Assembly (NCBI RefSeq): GCF_001428805.1
Contig: NZ_LMIS01000001.1
Location: 3,263,907-3,327,906 of the forward strand
Source of the DNA: Aeromicrobium sp. Root236
GTDB taxonomy: Bacteria; Actinomycetota; Actinomycetes; Propionibacteriales; Nocardioidaceae
Direction of reading: 5' to 3'
DNA: 64,000 bases
Within the stretch, counting starts at the first letter, position 1; each line of letters begins with the position of its first letter. The position numbers were made by a program, and so were the translations under genes. Below the pieces are notes generated by a model. The model was not told the origin of the DNA and ran no database searches. It was given only the letters and a program-made list of their open reading frames with translations. Positions 40,199 through 48,505 of the stretch are shown here, in pieces.

Positions 40199-41002
40199 AT
40201 GACTCTCACCTACACCGTGTTCGACGCGGCGCCGGGCTCGCTCAACAAGACCAGCGTCGTCGTCAGCGGCGACACCGAGGCGATCGTCGTCGACGCCGGG
40301 TTCACCCGCGCCGACGGGCACCGCATCGTCGCCGAGGTGCTCGACTCGGGCAAGACCTTGACCCGCGTCGTGATCACTGCCGGCGACCCGGACTTCTACT
40401 TCGGCGCCGAGGTCATCGCCGATGCGTTCCCGGCGGCCACGTTCTCGGCACCGGCCGACGTCATCGAGCACATCCAGCACTCGTACGAGGGCAAGCTCAA
40501 GGCCTGGGCCCACCTCGGCACCAACCTGCCGACCCGGCTCGTCGACATCGCCGAGCTGACCGAGACCGTCCTGACGGTCGACGGCACGCCGATCGAGGTC
40601 CGCCGCGGCAGCGACCAGCTCGGCGACCGGGCCTGGTACCTGTTCGAGCCGGCCTCCCGCTCGCTCATCGGCGGCGTGCTGCTGTTCGAGGGCCTGCACG
40701 TCTGGACCGCCGACAGCGCGACCCCGGAGCTCCGCGCCGAGTGGGTGCGCGTCCTCGACTCCCTGGAGGCTCTCGCCCCGACGTACGTCGTCGCCGGCCA
40801 CCGCGTCGCGGGCGCACCCACCGACCTGACCGCGATCACGCACACCCGCGACTACCTGCGGTTCTTCGAGCAGACCGTCACCGAGTCCGCCACCGCGGAG
40901 GACGCCAAGGGCAAGCTGCTCGCGGCCTACCCGGATGCCGGTCTCGTCATCGCCGCCGATCTCGGCACCAAGGTCGCCAAGGGCGAGATGACATGGGGCT
41001 GA
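40199..41002 (+). CDS. MBL-fold protein lacking the canonical metal-binding motif
   Basis: A 267-residue metallo-beta-lactamase-fold protein. The usual HxHxDH is replaced by ITAGDPDFYFG: A61, D63, D65 and F66 stand where three histidines and the aspartate are expected, so only the Asp remains. A later VVAGHRV is close to the canonical third-histidine position. The protein may bind no metal or only one, and could be a binding protein or have a new activity. The start at 40199 gives MTLTYTVFDAAPG. It overlaps the next gene by 10 bp and is divergent from the AraC regulator. Confidence 0.8.
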   Translation: MTLTYTVFDAAPGSLNKTSVVVSGDTEAIVVDAGFTRADGHRIVAEVLDSGKTLTRVVITAGDPDFYFGAEVIADAFPAATFSAPADVIEHIQHSYEGKLKAWAHLGTNLPTRLVDIAELTETVLTVDGTPIEVRRGSDQLGDRAWYLFEPASRSLIGGVLLFEGLHVWTADSATPELRAEWVRVLDSLEALAPTYVVAGHRVAGAPTDLTAITHTRDYLRFFEQTVTESATAEDAKGKLLAAYPDAGLVIAADLGTKVAKGEMTWG

Positions 41003-41400
41003 TCGACGAGGCTGCCCCCGCCCAGGTCGTACGCCGGCAGTACCTCGCGTCGGCGGCGGGCGACCTCGAGGCGTTGAGGGCGACGCTGGCTCCCGACGTC
41101 GAGTGGACGGAGATGGCCGGGTTCCCGCTCGCCGGGACCTACCGGACGCCCACCGGTGTCACGAGCAACGTGATGGAGAAGCTCGGCGCCGACTGGGACG
41201 GCTGGGCGGCGCACGACGACACGTACGTCGTCGACGGCGAGAACGTCGTCGTCCTGGCGCGCTACACGGCGCAGCACAAGGGGACCGGCAAGCCGCTCGC
41301 CGTGCGCGTGGCGCACCACTTCGTCGTTCGCGGCGGGCTGATCGTCCGCTTCGAGCAGTTCGTCGACACGGCACTCGTACGCGACGCCGCGACGGCGTGA
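40993..41400 (+). CDS. SnoaL/NTF2-like protein, second copy
   Basis: A 135-residue NTF2-fold protein with VRRQYLASAAGDLEALRATLAPDVEWTE, a typical N-terminal helix and strand, then a TAQHKGTGKPLAVRVAHHFVV core. It starts at 40993, 10 bp before the MBL-fold gene ends, so they are translationally coupled. It is a distant relative of the SnoaL-like protein at 38834-39238. It may be a partner of the MBL-fold protein in a small pathway. Confidence 0.75.
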   Translation: MGLIDEAAPAQVVRRQYLASAAGDLEALRATLAPDVEWTEMAGFPLAGTYRTPTGVTSNVMEKLGADWDGWAAHDDTYVVDGENVVVLARYTAQHKGTGKPLAVRVAHHFVVRGGLIVRFEQFVDTALVRDAATA

Positions 41401-41407
41401 CCGAAGG

Positions 41408-42109
41408 TCAGGACGTCGTGAACGCCGACCGCAGCAGGTAGCGGCTCGTCGGCACGGTGTCGATGTTGTCGGTCGCCCCGAACGCCGAGGTGCTCGCCAC
41501 CATGCGCGTCATCCGGTCGTGGAGATCGGCGTCGTCGGCGGCGCCGAAGAACGCGTGCAGGTCGGTGGTCGCGGCATCGGGGAACAGCTCCTCGACGATG
41601 CCGTCGATCGCCGGTGCGTCAGGCGTGAGGGCGCGGACGACCACGTTCTGCGTGTAGCCGGACGTCGCCTGGGTCTCGATCGCGACCGGCGTGTGGTCGA
41701 CCTGCCAGCGCGTGAGCCAGGTCGGGCGGTCGAGCTCGGGCGGCCGGCGCAGCAGCGCGACGTTGGCGAAGCCGGGGGTCCGTTCGCCGAGCCGGTCGGG
41801 CGGCGCGATCGGGACGGACTCCGTCACCAGGTAGGCCGCGAGCTGCTCGCAGTGGCCGCTCAGCAGCTCGATGGCCGCCGCGACCTGTGCGCCGTACGAC
41901 TGCTGCGTCCAGATGCTGACGACCGCGGCCACCGGGGGAGCCAGCGTCGTCAACGTCATCAACGAGTCGCGGACTGCGCCGTCGCGCACGTTGACCGCCA
42001 GGCCGGCGATGCCGAGCTCCAGCAGCTCGTCGGCGACGGGGCCGCGGATCCGCTCGCACCACTGGTCGTCGGGTGGCTCGGCGCGGAGCAGCACCACGAC
42101 CTTCTCCAC
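41408..42109 (-). CDS. EthD-like dimeric alpha/beta-barrel protein
   Basis: A 233-residue protein made of two ferredoxin-like repeats. The first holds KVVVLLRAEPPDDQW, the second VVVRALTPDAPAIDGIVEELFPD and the phrase RWQVDHTPVAIETQATSGYTQN, which resembles EthD. EthD proteins are small partners in ring-degrading or ether-cleaving systems, and some have enzymatic roles. Assignment is tentative. It lies 10 bp before the MarR gene on the same strand and is probably co-transcribed. Confidence 0.55.
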   Translation of the reverse strand: MEKVVVLLRAEPPDDQWCERIRGPVADELLELGIAGLAVNVRDGAVRDSLMTLTTLAPPVAAVVSIWTQQSYGAQVAAAIELLSGHCEQLAAYLVTESVPIAPPDRLGERTPGFANVALLRRPPELDRPTWLTRWQVDHTPVAIETQATSGYTQNVVVRALTPDAPAIDGIVEELFPDAATTDLHAFFGAADDADLHDRMTRMVASTSAFGATDNIDTVPTSRYLLRSAFTTS

Positions 42110-42119
42110 GGTGTGGGCC

Positions 42120-42611
42120 TCAGGCCGTCGTGGCGAGGGTGTCGGTGTCGGTCGCGATTCGACCGAGGAGGGTCAGGAGCAGGTCCCGGTCCTCCTTGCT
42201 CACGCCGTCGAGGGCCCGCGCCTCGGCGGCATCGCGGGCGGTCGCGAACGTCGCGAACATGCGACGGCCGGAGTCGGTGATCTGCGGGATGCGGACGCGA
42301 CGGTCGGACGGGTCGACCGTGCGCACGATCAGCTCCTGTCGCTCGAGCCGGTCGAGCACCGTGATGAGCGTCGTCTTGTCGACGCACACGACGCGGCTCA
42401 GCTCGAGCTGGGTCCGCTGCTGGCCGTCCTCGAGCGCGGCCAGCACGAGCCAGTCACGCGCGTCGTTGAGGCCCATCTCCGCGGCGGCGTGATCGAGGTA
42501 GATCGTCACGCGGTTGACCGCGGCGTGCAGCAGGATCGTGAGGTCGGCCGGGTATGCCGCAGCACAAGCGGCGAGCGCCTGCGTCTCGGACTCGTGCAGC
42601 GAACTTCCCAT
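42120..42611 (-). CDS. MarR-family transcriptional regulator
   Basis: A 163-residue winged-helix regulator with the MarR core: LAALEDGQQRTQLELSRVVCVDKTTLITVLDRLERQELI and the wing VDPSDRRVRIPQITDSGRRMF. It is divergent from the MFS exporter with 139 bp between starts, the usual setting for a repressor of drug efflux. Candidate operators lie at 42632-42652 and 42662-42684. Confidence 0.88.
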   Translation of the reverse strand: MGSSLHESETQALAACAAAYPADLTILLHAAVNRVTIYLDHAAAEMGLNDARDWLVLAALEDGQQRTQLELSRVVCVDKTTLITVLDRLERQELIVRTVDPSDRRVRIPQITDSGRRMFATFATARDAAEARALDGVSKEDRDLLLTLLGRIATDTDTLATTA

Positions 42612-42631
42612 GAACGGAGGGTATCGCCCCG

Positions 42632-42684
42632 CCGACATATGTTCAACGTCGGATAAGTCACACTCGGATCGTCTGGACTCGGAT
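42632..42684. promoter_or_regulatory. MarR operator candidates between regulator and exporter
   Basis: CCGAC (42632-42636) and GTCGG (42648-42652) form a 21-bp inverted repeat around ACATATGT. Ten bases on, ACTCGGAT is repeated directly at 42662-42669 and 42677-42684. All lie between the divergent MarR and MFS genes. Confidence 0.45.
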
Positions 42685-42750
42685 GATTGTGTCTCGTACG
42701 TTATGGGAGTCGATGAACGCCATCGCCCACAACGTAGTGAGGGAATCACC

Positions 42751-44235
42751 ATGAGCTCGATCCAGACAGAGACGCCGACCGGCGTCGACCCCCGTCGATG
42801 GCTGGCGCTCGTCGTCATCGCCGTCGCCCAGCTGATCGTGGTGCTCGACGCGAGCATCGTGAACATCGCCCTGCCGTCCGCCCAGGACGCGCTCGGCATC
42901 TCCGACGCCAACCGCCAGTGGGTCGTCACCGCGTACGCCCTGGCGTTCGGCGGCCTGCTCCTCCTGGGCGGCCGCATCGCTGACTTCGTGGGGCGCAAGC
43001 GCGTCTTCATCATCGGCCTCGTCGGGTTCGGCGTGGCCTCCGCCGTCGGCGGCCTCGCGCAGAACCAGGGTGAGCTGTTCTCCGCCCGCGCCCTTCAGGG
43101 TGCGTTCGCCGCGCTCATGGCGCCGGCCGCGCTGTCGCTGATCAGCGTCACGTTCACCGAGCCCAAGGAGCGGGCCAAGGCCTTCGGCGTCTACGGCGGC
43201 ATCTCCGGTGGTGGCGCCGCGCTGGGCCTGATCCTCGGCGGTGTGCTCACCGAGTACGCCTCGTGGCGCTGGACCCTGCTGGTCAACACGCCGATCGCCA
43301 TCGCGACGGCCGTGGCTGCCGGCATCCTGGTCCGTGAGAGCCGCGCCGAGGGCAAGCCCAAGTACGACATCCCCGGCGTCGTCACCAGCACGCTCGGCCT
43401 CGTCGCCCTCGTCTACGGCTTCACCAAGGCCAACGAGAGCGGCTGGTCGGCCACCAGCACGATCCTCCTGCTCGGTGCCGCGGTCGTCCTGCTCGTCTCG
43501 TTCGTCCTGATCGAGCGCAACACCGCCGAGCCGCTGCTGCCCACCCGGGTGTTCCTCGAGCGCAACCGCGCTGCGGCGTTCCTGGTGTCGCTGCTGCTGG
43601 GCCTCGCACTGTTCGGCATGTTCCTGTTCCTCGTCTACTACATGCAGGGCACGCTGCAGTACTCGGCCGTGAAGTCCGGACTGGCCTTCCTGCCCTTCAG
43701 CATCGGCGTCGTCGGTGGTGCAGGCGTGGCGAGCGCCCTGCTGCCCCGCATCGGGCCGCGTCCCCTCATGGTCGGTGGCACGCTGGCGGCCGCGGTGGGC
43801 ATGTTCCTCTTCGCCCAGATCACGGTGGACGGCAGCTACGTCACGACGGTCCTGCCGGCTCAGATCGTCATGAGCCTCGGTGTCGGACTCGCGTTCGTCG
43901 CGCTGTCGAGCACCGCGCTCATCGGGGTCGAGGACCACGACGCCGGTGTCGCCAGCGCCCTGGTCAACACGACCCAGCAGGTCGGCGGCTCGCTCGGCAC
44001 GGCGCTCCTCAACACGATCGCCGCCACCGCGACGACCAGCTACATCGCCGCCAACGGGGTCGCCAAGACCGCCGACGGCGTGGTGCACGGCTACACGGTC
44101 GCCTTCAACTGGGGACTGGGTGCGCTGCTGCTGGCCGCCCTGCTGTCGCTGGTGCTGGTGACCAAGCAGAGCCCGCCGGTCGCCGAGGGTGACGAGACGC
44201 CGTTCGAGCACGCCGAGGAGCTCGTGGTCGTCTAG
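42751..44235 (+). CDS. MFS multidrug exporter, DHA2 (EmrB/QacA) type
   Basis: A 494-residue exporter with about 14 transmembrane helices. The N-terminal motif LDASIVNIALPSAQDALG and the later WVVTAYALAFGGLLLLGGRIADFVGRKRV are typical of the DHA2 family that expels antibiotics, biocides and dyes by proton antiport. It is divergent from a MarR regulator that probably represses it. A strong terminator at 44255-44291 follows directly. Confidence 0.92.
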   Translation: MSSIQTETPTGVDPRRWLALVVIAVAQLIVVLDASIVNIALPSAQDALGISDANRQWVVTAYALAFGGLLLLGGRIADFVGRKRVFIIGLVGFGVASAVGGLAQNQGELFSARALQGAFAALMAPAALSLISVTFTEPKERAKAFGVYGGISGGGAALGLILGGVLTEYASWRWTLLVNTPIAIATAVAAGILVRESRAEGKPKYDIPGVVTSTLGLVALVYGFTKANESGWSATSTILLLGAAVVLLVSFVLIERNTAEPLLPTRVFLERNRAAAFLVSLLLGLALFGMFLFLVYYMQGTLQYSAVKSGLAFLPFSIGVVGGAGVASALLPRIGPRPLMVGGTLAAAVGMFLFAQITVDGSYVTTVLPAQIVMSLGVGLAFVALSSTALIGVEDHDAGVASALVNTTQQVGGSLGTALLNTIAATATTSYIAANGVAKTADGVVHGYTVAFNWGLGALLLAALLSLVLVTKQSPPVAEGDETPFEHAEELVVV

Positions 44236-44254
44236 TCAGCACGAAGCGAACCAC

Positions 44255-44291
44255 CGAAGTCCCCCGCGAACACGCTTCGCGGGGGACTTCG
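44255..44291. terminator. strong hairpin terminator
   Basis: A perfect 16-bp stem: CGAAGTCCCCCGCGAA at 44255-44270 and its exact complement at 44276-44291, with loop CACGC. It starts 20 bp after the exporter stop and ends 9 bp from the tRNA-Arg gene on the other strand, so it probably acts in both directions. Confidence 0.85.
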
Positions 44292-44299
44292 GCGTCATG

Positions 44300-44376
44300 T
44301 GGTGCCCCCGACAGGAATCGAACCTGTGGCCTACCGCTTAGGAGGCGGTCGCTCTATCCGACTGAGCTACGAGGGC
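44300..44376 (-). tRNA. tRNA-Arg (anticodon CCT)
   Basis: On the minus strand the sequence folds into a full cloverleaf: acceptor stem GCCCTCG with CGGGGGC, a D-arm GCTC/GAGC, and an anticodon arm ACCGC-CTCCTAA-GCGGT whose anticodon is CCT. The T-arm carries the GTTCGATTC consensus, and a CCA tail is encoded. It should read the rare AGG arginine codon. The gene is between a terminator and the esterase gene. Confidence 0.95.
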
Positions 44377-44470
44377 GTGAGGACTCAGGTTATCCAGTCT
44401 TGGTCCCAACCCATACGATCGCCTCTATGTGCCTTCACCTCAGACGCCTGTGCGCCAGAGGGTCCGGGCA

Positions 44471-45409
44471 GTGAGGCGGCTGCTCGTCCTGGCCGCGATC
44501 GTGGCGGTGTGCGCCACGGCGATGACGTCGTGCGGCAAGGCCGAGACGATACGCCGGCCGGGCGACGAGTGCGCTCCGGCGAGGTCGCTGCCGAGCGGAT
44601 CGACGGAGCGGACGATGGACTCCGGCGGTCAGCAGCGGCATTACCTGATCCACGTGCCACCGGGCTACGACGGCTCGACCAGGACCCCGCTCGTGCTGCT
44701 GTTCCACGGCCTCGGCGGGACGCCTCAGGGCGTCATCGACACGACGAGCATGGATGCCCTGGCGGACAAGAACAACGCGATCCTCGTGGCGCCCCTCGCC
44801 CGCGGCCAGATCACCGAGTGGGACTTCCGGACGCCGATCAGCCAGCCGACGTCCGACCTCGCGTTCGTCCGCAACCTCGTCAAGGAGGTCAAGGGCGACG
44901 CGTGCGTCGACGCGTCCCGGGTCTACGCCGCCGGCTTCTCCAACGGATCGGTCCTCGCCCTCGCGCTCGCCTGCGACGGGACGACGAAGTTCGCGGCCTA
45001 CGGTGCGGTCTCCGGGCCGTTTTGGAAGGACACCTGCCGCTCCTCGCCGCCGGCGTCGATCATCTACTTCCACGGCCTCAAGGACAAGACCGTCCCGTAC
45101 GCCGGTGCCGACACCGTGATCGGGCCCCTCCCACCGGTCAACGACGTCATGGCGAGCTGGGCGGCGCACGACAGCTGTCCCGCCGCCAGCGCGACGACCA
45201 CGGTGTCCCAGCACGTCCGCCACTTCACCTGGAGCCGGTGCAAGGAGGGCTCCGACGTCAACGTCTATGTCGTGGACAACGGCGGTCACCGGTGGCCGGG
45301 GGGCAAGCCGGCGCCGTCCGGCCATGTCTCCGGCGTCATGACGCAGGAGATCGACGCCAGCAGCCTGATCTGGCGATTCTTCGAACAGCACCGGACTGGT
45401 GGACAATAG
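44471..45409 (+). CDS. lipoprotein esterase, PHB-depolymerase family (LpqC-like)
   Basis: A 312-residue alpha/beta hydrolase. From GTG at 44471 it starts MRRLLVLAAIVAVCATAMTSCGK, a lipoprotein signal with the acylated cysteine near residue 21. The nucleophile is the serine in AAGFSNGS (G-F-S-N-G), and the later VVDNGGHRWPGGKP holds the catalytic histidine. Members such as LpqC hydrolyse ester or feruloyl-type bonds outside the cell. AGAGGG 8 bases before GTG supports this start over an upstream GTG at 44429. Confidence 0.82.
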   Translation: MRRLLVLAAIVAVCATAMTSCGKAETIRRPGDECAPARSLPSGSTERTMDSGGQQRHYLIHVPPGYDGSTRTPLVLLFHGLGGTPQGVIDTTSMDALADKNNAILVAPLARGQITEWDFRTPISQPTSDLAFVRNLVKEVKGDACVDASRVYAAGFSNGSVLALALACDGTTKFAAYGAVSGPFWKDTCRSSPPASIIYFHGLKDKTVPYAGADTVIGPLPPVNDVMASWAAHDSCPAASATTTVSQHVRHFTWSRCKEGSDVNVYVVDNGGHRWPGGKPAPSGHVSGVMTQEIDASSLIWRFFEQHRTGGQ

Positions 45410-45413
45410 GAGC

Positions 45414-46190
45414 ATGACCAAGCCGATCGAGACGTGGCTGACCGACATGGACGGCGTTCTCGTGCACGAGGAGAAGGCCATCCCCGGAGCGGCCGACTTC
45501 ATCGCCCGCCTGACCGAGACGGGCCGCAAGTTCCTCGTCCTGACCAACAACTCGATCTTCACGCCGCGCGACCTCTGTGCGCGCCTCCGTGTGGCGGGCA
45601 TCGACCTGCCCGAGTCGGCGATCTGGACCTCGGCCCTGGCCACGGCCAAGTTCCTCAGCGAGCAGCGTCCCGAGGGCACGGCGTACGTCATCGGCGAGGC
45701 CGGCATGACGACCGCGCTGCACAACGTCGGCTACATCATGACGAGCCGCGAGCCCGACTACGTCGTGCTGGGCGAGACCCGCACCTACTCGTTCGAGGCC
45801 ATCACGCGCGCGATCCAGCTGATCGAGAACGGCGCCCGGTTCATCGCGACCAACCCCGACCCGACGGGCCCGTCGCCCGGCGGCTCGCTGCCGGCCACCG
45901 GCTCGGTCGCCGCCCTGATCACCAAGGCGACCGGCGTCGAGCCCTACTTCGTCGGCAAGCCCAACCCGCTCATGATGCGCAGCGCCCTCAACCAGATCGA
46001 GGGGCACTCCGAGACGACCGTCATGATCGGCGACCGCATGGACACCGACGTGCTGTCGGGCCTCGAGGCCGGACTCCGGACGTTCCTGGTGCTCACGGGC
46101 TCGACCGCGCCGGGTCAGATCGAGCGCTTCCCGTTCCGGCCGACCGAGATCTTCGACTCGATCGCCGACATCGTGCCACTCGTGCATTAA
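45414..46190 (+). CDS. HAD-IIA family sugar-phosphate phosphatase (NagD-like)
   Basis: A 258-residue HAD phosphatase. The nucleophile motif is WLTDMDGVL, then FLVLTNNS and the acidic pair in MIGDRMDTDV; the C2-type cap lies between. NagD-like members remove phosphate from ribonucleotides or sugar phosphates. It starts 4 bp after the esterase stop, with AGGAG just before the ATG, so the two genes are likely co-transcribed. Confidence 0.85.
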   Translation: MTKPIETWLTDMDGVLVHEEKAIPGAADFIARLTETGRKFLVLTNNSIFTPRDLCARLRVAGIDLPESAIWTSALATAKFLSEQRPEGTAYVIGEAGMTTALHNVGYIMTSREPDYVVLGETRTYSFEAITRAIQLIENGARFIATNPDPTGPSPGGSLPATGSVAALITKATGVEPYFVGKPNPLMMRSALNQIEGHSETTVMIGDRMDTDVLSGLEAGLRTFLVLTGSTAPGQIERFPFRPTEIFDSIADIVPLVH

Positions 46191-46198
46191 CCGCGAAG

Positions 46199-46212
46199 TT
46201 ACCAAGAGGTAA
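46199..46212. promoter_or_regulatory. palindromic operator candidate upstream of the epimerase
   Basis: TTACCAAGAGGTAA is an inverted repeat with 5-bp arms and a 4-bp centre, in a stretch of AT-rich DNA that begins 9 bp after the phosphatase stop. Its GGTAA half-site matches the HxlR operator candidate at 38772-38785. Confidence 0.5.
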
Positions 46213-46324
46213 TACGACGGCCGGGAGAATTGTTATCCTTTCGTAATCTCCGGCGGGCCCACAGGCCTCGACCGGGGATTCCCCTGGCGGATGGTGCCGG
46301 GGGATCCTCCACCAGGGAGAGAAC

Positions 46325-47221
46325 GTGAAGGTTTTTCTCACGGGTGCGAGCGGAGTCATGGGCCGATCGTCCATCGCCGCGTTGCACCTCGCGGGCCACG
46401 AGGTCGTCGGCCTCGCCCGTACGCCGCAGAGCGCCGAGATGATCGCCGCGACAGGTGCCGAGCCCCGGCTCGGTGACGTGTTCGACCTCGACGCCATGAC
46501 GGCCGGCATGCAGGGCTGCGACGCCGTCGCCAACCTCGCGACGAAGGTGCCGGTGGGCACCGCTGCGCTGCTCCCCGGATCGCTCAAGGCGATCGACCGC
46601 ATCCGCCAGCACGGCTCCCGCGTCGTCACCGACGCCGCCCAGCGCGCCGGCGTCGGCCGGGTCGTCCAGCAGAGCCTCAGCTTCATGTACGCCGACCTCG
46701 ATGACGACTGGGTCGACGAGCACAGCCCCATCGACGTGACCCACGCGACCGAGCCGGTCGTCGTCGCCGAGAGCAACGTCAAGGCGATCGAGGCGGCCGG
46801 CGGCACCGCCGTCAGCCTGCGGTTCGGCCTCATCACGGGCAACGACCGCAACACCGCGTGGTTGTTCCGCCGGGCGGCCGCCGGCCGGGCGATCGGTCTC
46901 GGCGCCGAGCAGTCGTGGATGCACGTGATCCACCCCGACGATGTCGGGTCCGCCGTCGTGCAGGCGCTGACCGCACCGGGCGGGGTCTACAACGTCGGCG
47001 CCGAGCCGGTGCAGCGCCGGGACTACGTCGACACGATCGCGATGGCCGCCGGCCGCCGTGAGGGTCATTTCCTGCCGGGCTGGGTCCTGAGGCTCGGCGG
47101 CGAGAAGCTCGAGATCCTGACCCGCTCGCAGCGCGTCAGCTCCCAGCTCTTCAGCGACCGCACGGGCTGGCACCCCTCTCACCCCAAGCTCACGCCGGAC
47201 TGGTTCGATGACCTCGTCTGA
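46325..47221 (+). CDS. NAD(P)-dependent epimerase/dehydratase-like protein
   Basis: A 298-residue atypical short-chain dehydrogenase with N-terminal motif FLTGASGVMGRSS and a downstream SLRFGLITG segment. The typical Tyr-x-x-x-Lys is not obvious at its usual place; the nearest candidate is SLSFMYADL followed later by a lysine in NVKAIEA. It may be a reductase or an RNA-regulator-type NAD(P)-binding protein. The GTG start at 46325 has a GGGAGAGA sequence before it. The downstream small gene overlaps it by 14 bp. Confidence 0.75.
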   Translation: MKVFLTGASGVMGRSSIAALHLAGHEVVGLARTPQSAEMIAATGAEPRLGDVFDLDAMTAGMQGCDAVANLATKVPVGTAALLPGSLKAIDRIRQHGSRVVTDAAQRAGVGRVVQQSLSFMYADLDDDWVDEHSPIDVTHATEPVVVAESNVKAIEAAGGTAVSLRFGLITGNDRNTAWLFRRAAAGRAIGLGAEQSWMHVIHPDDVGSAVVQALTAPGGVYNVGAEPVQRRDYVDTIAMAAGRREGHFLPGWVLRLGGEKLEILTRSQRVSSQLFSDRTGWHPSHPKLTPDWFDDLV

Positions 47222-47396
47222 GCGGCCTGCCAAGCTCAGCAAGGCGGAGCAGGAGCGTCGGCGGAGAGCCGCCGAGCTGCTCGGCGACCTGCTCCCCGAC
47301 ACGACGCGTGACGAGACCGCGGAGGGCTGGGGCGAGAAGGAGTCATCGTCACGCGACGACGACTACCTCCGCGACGTCCCACCCCACCACGGCTAG
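47208..47396 (+). CDS. small conserved actinobacterial protein, unknown function
   Basis: A 62-residue, very polar protein with a basic helix KAEQERRRRAAELLGDLLPD followed by an acidic, serine-rich segment and a closing DDYLRDVPPHHG. The layout (basic helix, LLPDTT, then DYxRxVPPHH) is one I know from many actinobacterial genomes, without a function. The ATG overlaps the epimerase gene by 14 bp. Its stop overlaps the mscL stop by 4 bp. Confidence 0.72.
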   Translation: MTSSERPAKLSKAEQERRRRAAELLGDLLPDTTRDETAEGWGEKESSSRDDDYLRDVPPHHG

Positions 47397-47797
47397 ACCG
47401 GCGGGCGCTGGCGCAGCGCGTCCCTGATCTCCCGCAGGAGCGCCGTGTCCTCGGGGACGGCTTCCGGCTCGTCGACGCCGGGCCCGGGCTTGCGGAGCGC
47501 CTGGAGCTTCTGGACCGGGACCACGATGGCGAAGTAGATCACGGCCATCGTCACCACGAAGATGATCAGCGCGTTGACGATCCCGCCGAGGTTGACGAAC
47601 GTCGCGTCGCTGTCGGTGATCTGGAAGCCGAAGCCCTTCGAATCTGCGTCGCCGCCACCAACGCTGGCGACGATCGGCTTGACGAAGTTGTCGCCGAAAG
47701 CAGCGACGAGACTCGTGAACGCCACGCCGATCGCGATGCCGACCGCGAGGTCGACGACGTTGCCGCGCATCAGGAAGTCCTTGAAGCCCTTGATCAT
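47393..47797 (-). CDS. mscL: large-conductance mechanosensitive channel
   Basis: A 134-residue channel beginning MIKGFKDFLMRGNVVDLAVGIAIGVAF, the hallmark of MscL. Two transmembrane helices are at about residues 14-40 and 70-95, with a short periplasmic loop and a charged cytoplasmic tail. It opens under membrane tension to release solutes during osmotic downshock. Its 3' end overlaps the small gene on the plus strand (CTAG). Confidence 0.96.
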   Translation of the reverse strand: MIKGFKDFLMRGNVVDLAVGIAIGVAFTSLVAAFGDNFVKPIVASVGGGDADSKGFGFQITDSDATFVNLGGIVNALIIFVVTMAVIYFAIVVPVQKLQALRKPGPGVDEPEAVPEDTALLREIRDALRQRPPV

Positions 47798-47856
47798 GTT
47801 GCCCCCTACGGATTGGGTGTCAGTCCCTCGACCCTAGCGAGGGCGCGGGCTACCGA

Positions 47857-48450
47857 CTAGGACGACGTGATGACGCTGAAACGGGCCTCGAGCGCCGCCG
47901 TCGCCAGTGCCAGGGCGACCTTCTCGGTCGTGACGATGCCGACCGACACCACCTCGGTGTCGCCGCTCGACCGCGGCAGGGTCACGACCTCGACGGCCCG
48001 GGCGACCACGGCGGCCTTGCTCTCCCCGTCGGGGTCGACCGCGACGACGTCGATCCGGTCGCCGACGTGCAGACCGGTGAGGCCGTCGGCGCGGTCGACG
48101 CGGATCGTCGTGAGCACGGCGTCGTCGCCGTAGCCGGACAAGGCGTCGTCCTCGAGGACGCGATAGTCCGTGACCGCCTCGCCTTCGCGCATGGGGCCGG
48201 CGACGCGGCGGCCGACGGCGGCTGCCCGGTCGAGGCTGTGGGACGGGCGGGCCGACGGCGGGACGGTGGCGGTGCGGAGGTCCGACGCGGTCAGGACGTG
48301 CCCGCTGCGCAGGTCGCGGCTCGTCACCAGCACGGCGGTGCCGGCGGGTTGCTGGCGCAGCGCGGAGAGCGCCGTCAGGACGGCGAGGCCGGCGAAGACC
48401 GCAGCCAGGGTGCGGCGATGCTCGAAGACGAAGCGGTGGATCCGGTCCAT
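47857..48450 (-). CDS. SAF-domain protein, CpaB/RcpC-like
   Basis: A 197-residue protein with one N-terminal helix (residues 13-32) followed by a SAF domain at about residues 40-105 (LVTSRDLRSGHVLTASDLRTATVP) and an RcpC-like region with LHVGDRIDVVAVD. SAF-domain proteins of this layout assist Flp/tad pilus secretion. No other tad genes are in the window, so the role is open. It is flanked by FmdB and mscL genes on the same strand. Confidence 0.75.
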   Translation of the reverse strand: MDRIHRFVFEHRRTLAAVFAGLAVLTALSALRQQPAGTAVLVTSRDLRSGHVLTASDLRTATVPPSARPSHSLDRAAAVGRRVAGPMREGEAVTDYRVLEDDALSGYGDDAVLTTIRVDRADGLTGLHVGDRIDVVAVDPDGESKAAVVARAVEVVTLPRSSGDTEVVSVGIVTTEKVALALATAALEARFSVITSS

Positions 48451-48505
48451 GCCGGGACTCTAGGCAGAACCGGCCGGCGGCGCCGGGCGCTGTCCACAGG
48501 CAACG

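Noticed and set aside
42658..44211. 517-codon frame antisense to the DHA2 exporter
   Set aside because: Low-complexity charged composition and full overlap with a clear 14-helix transporter on the other strand mark it as a shadow.
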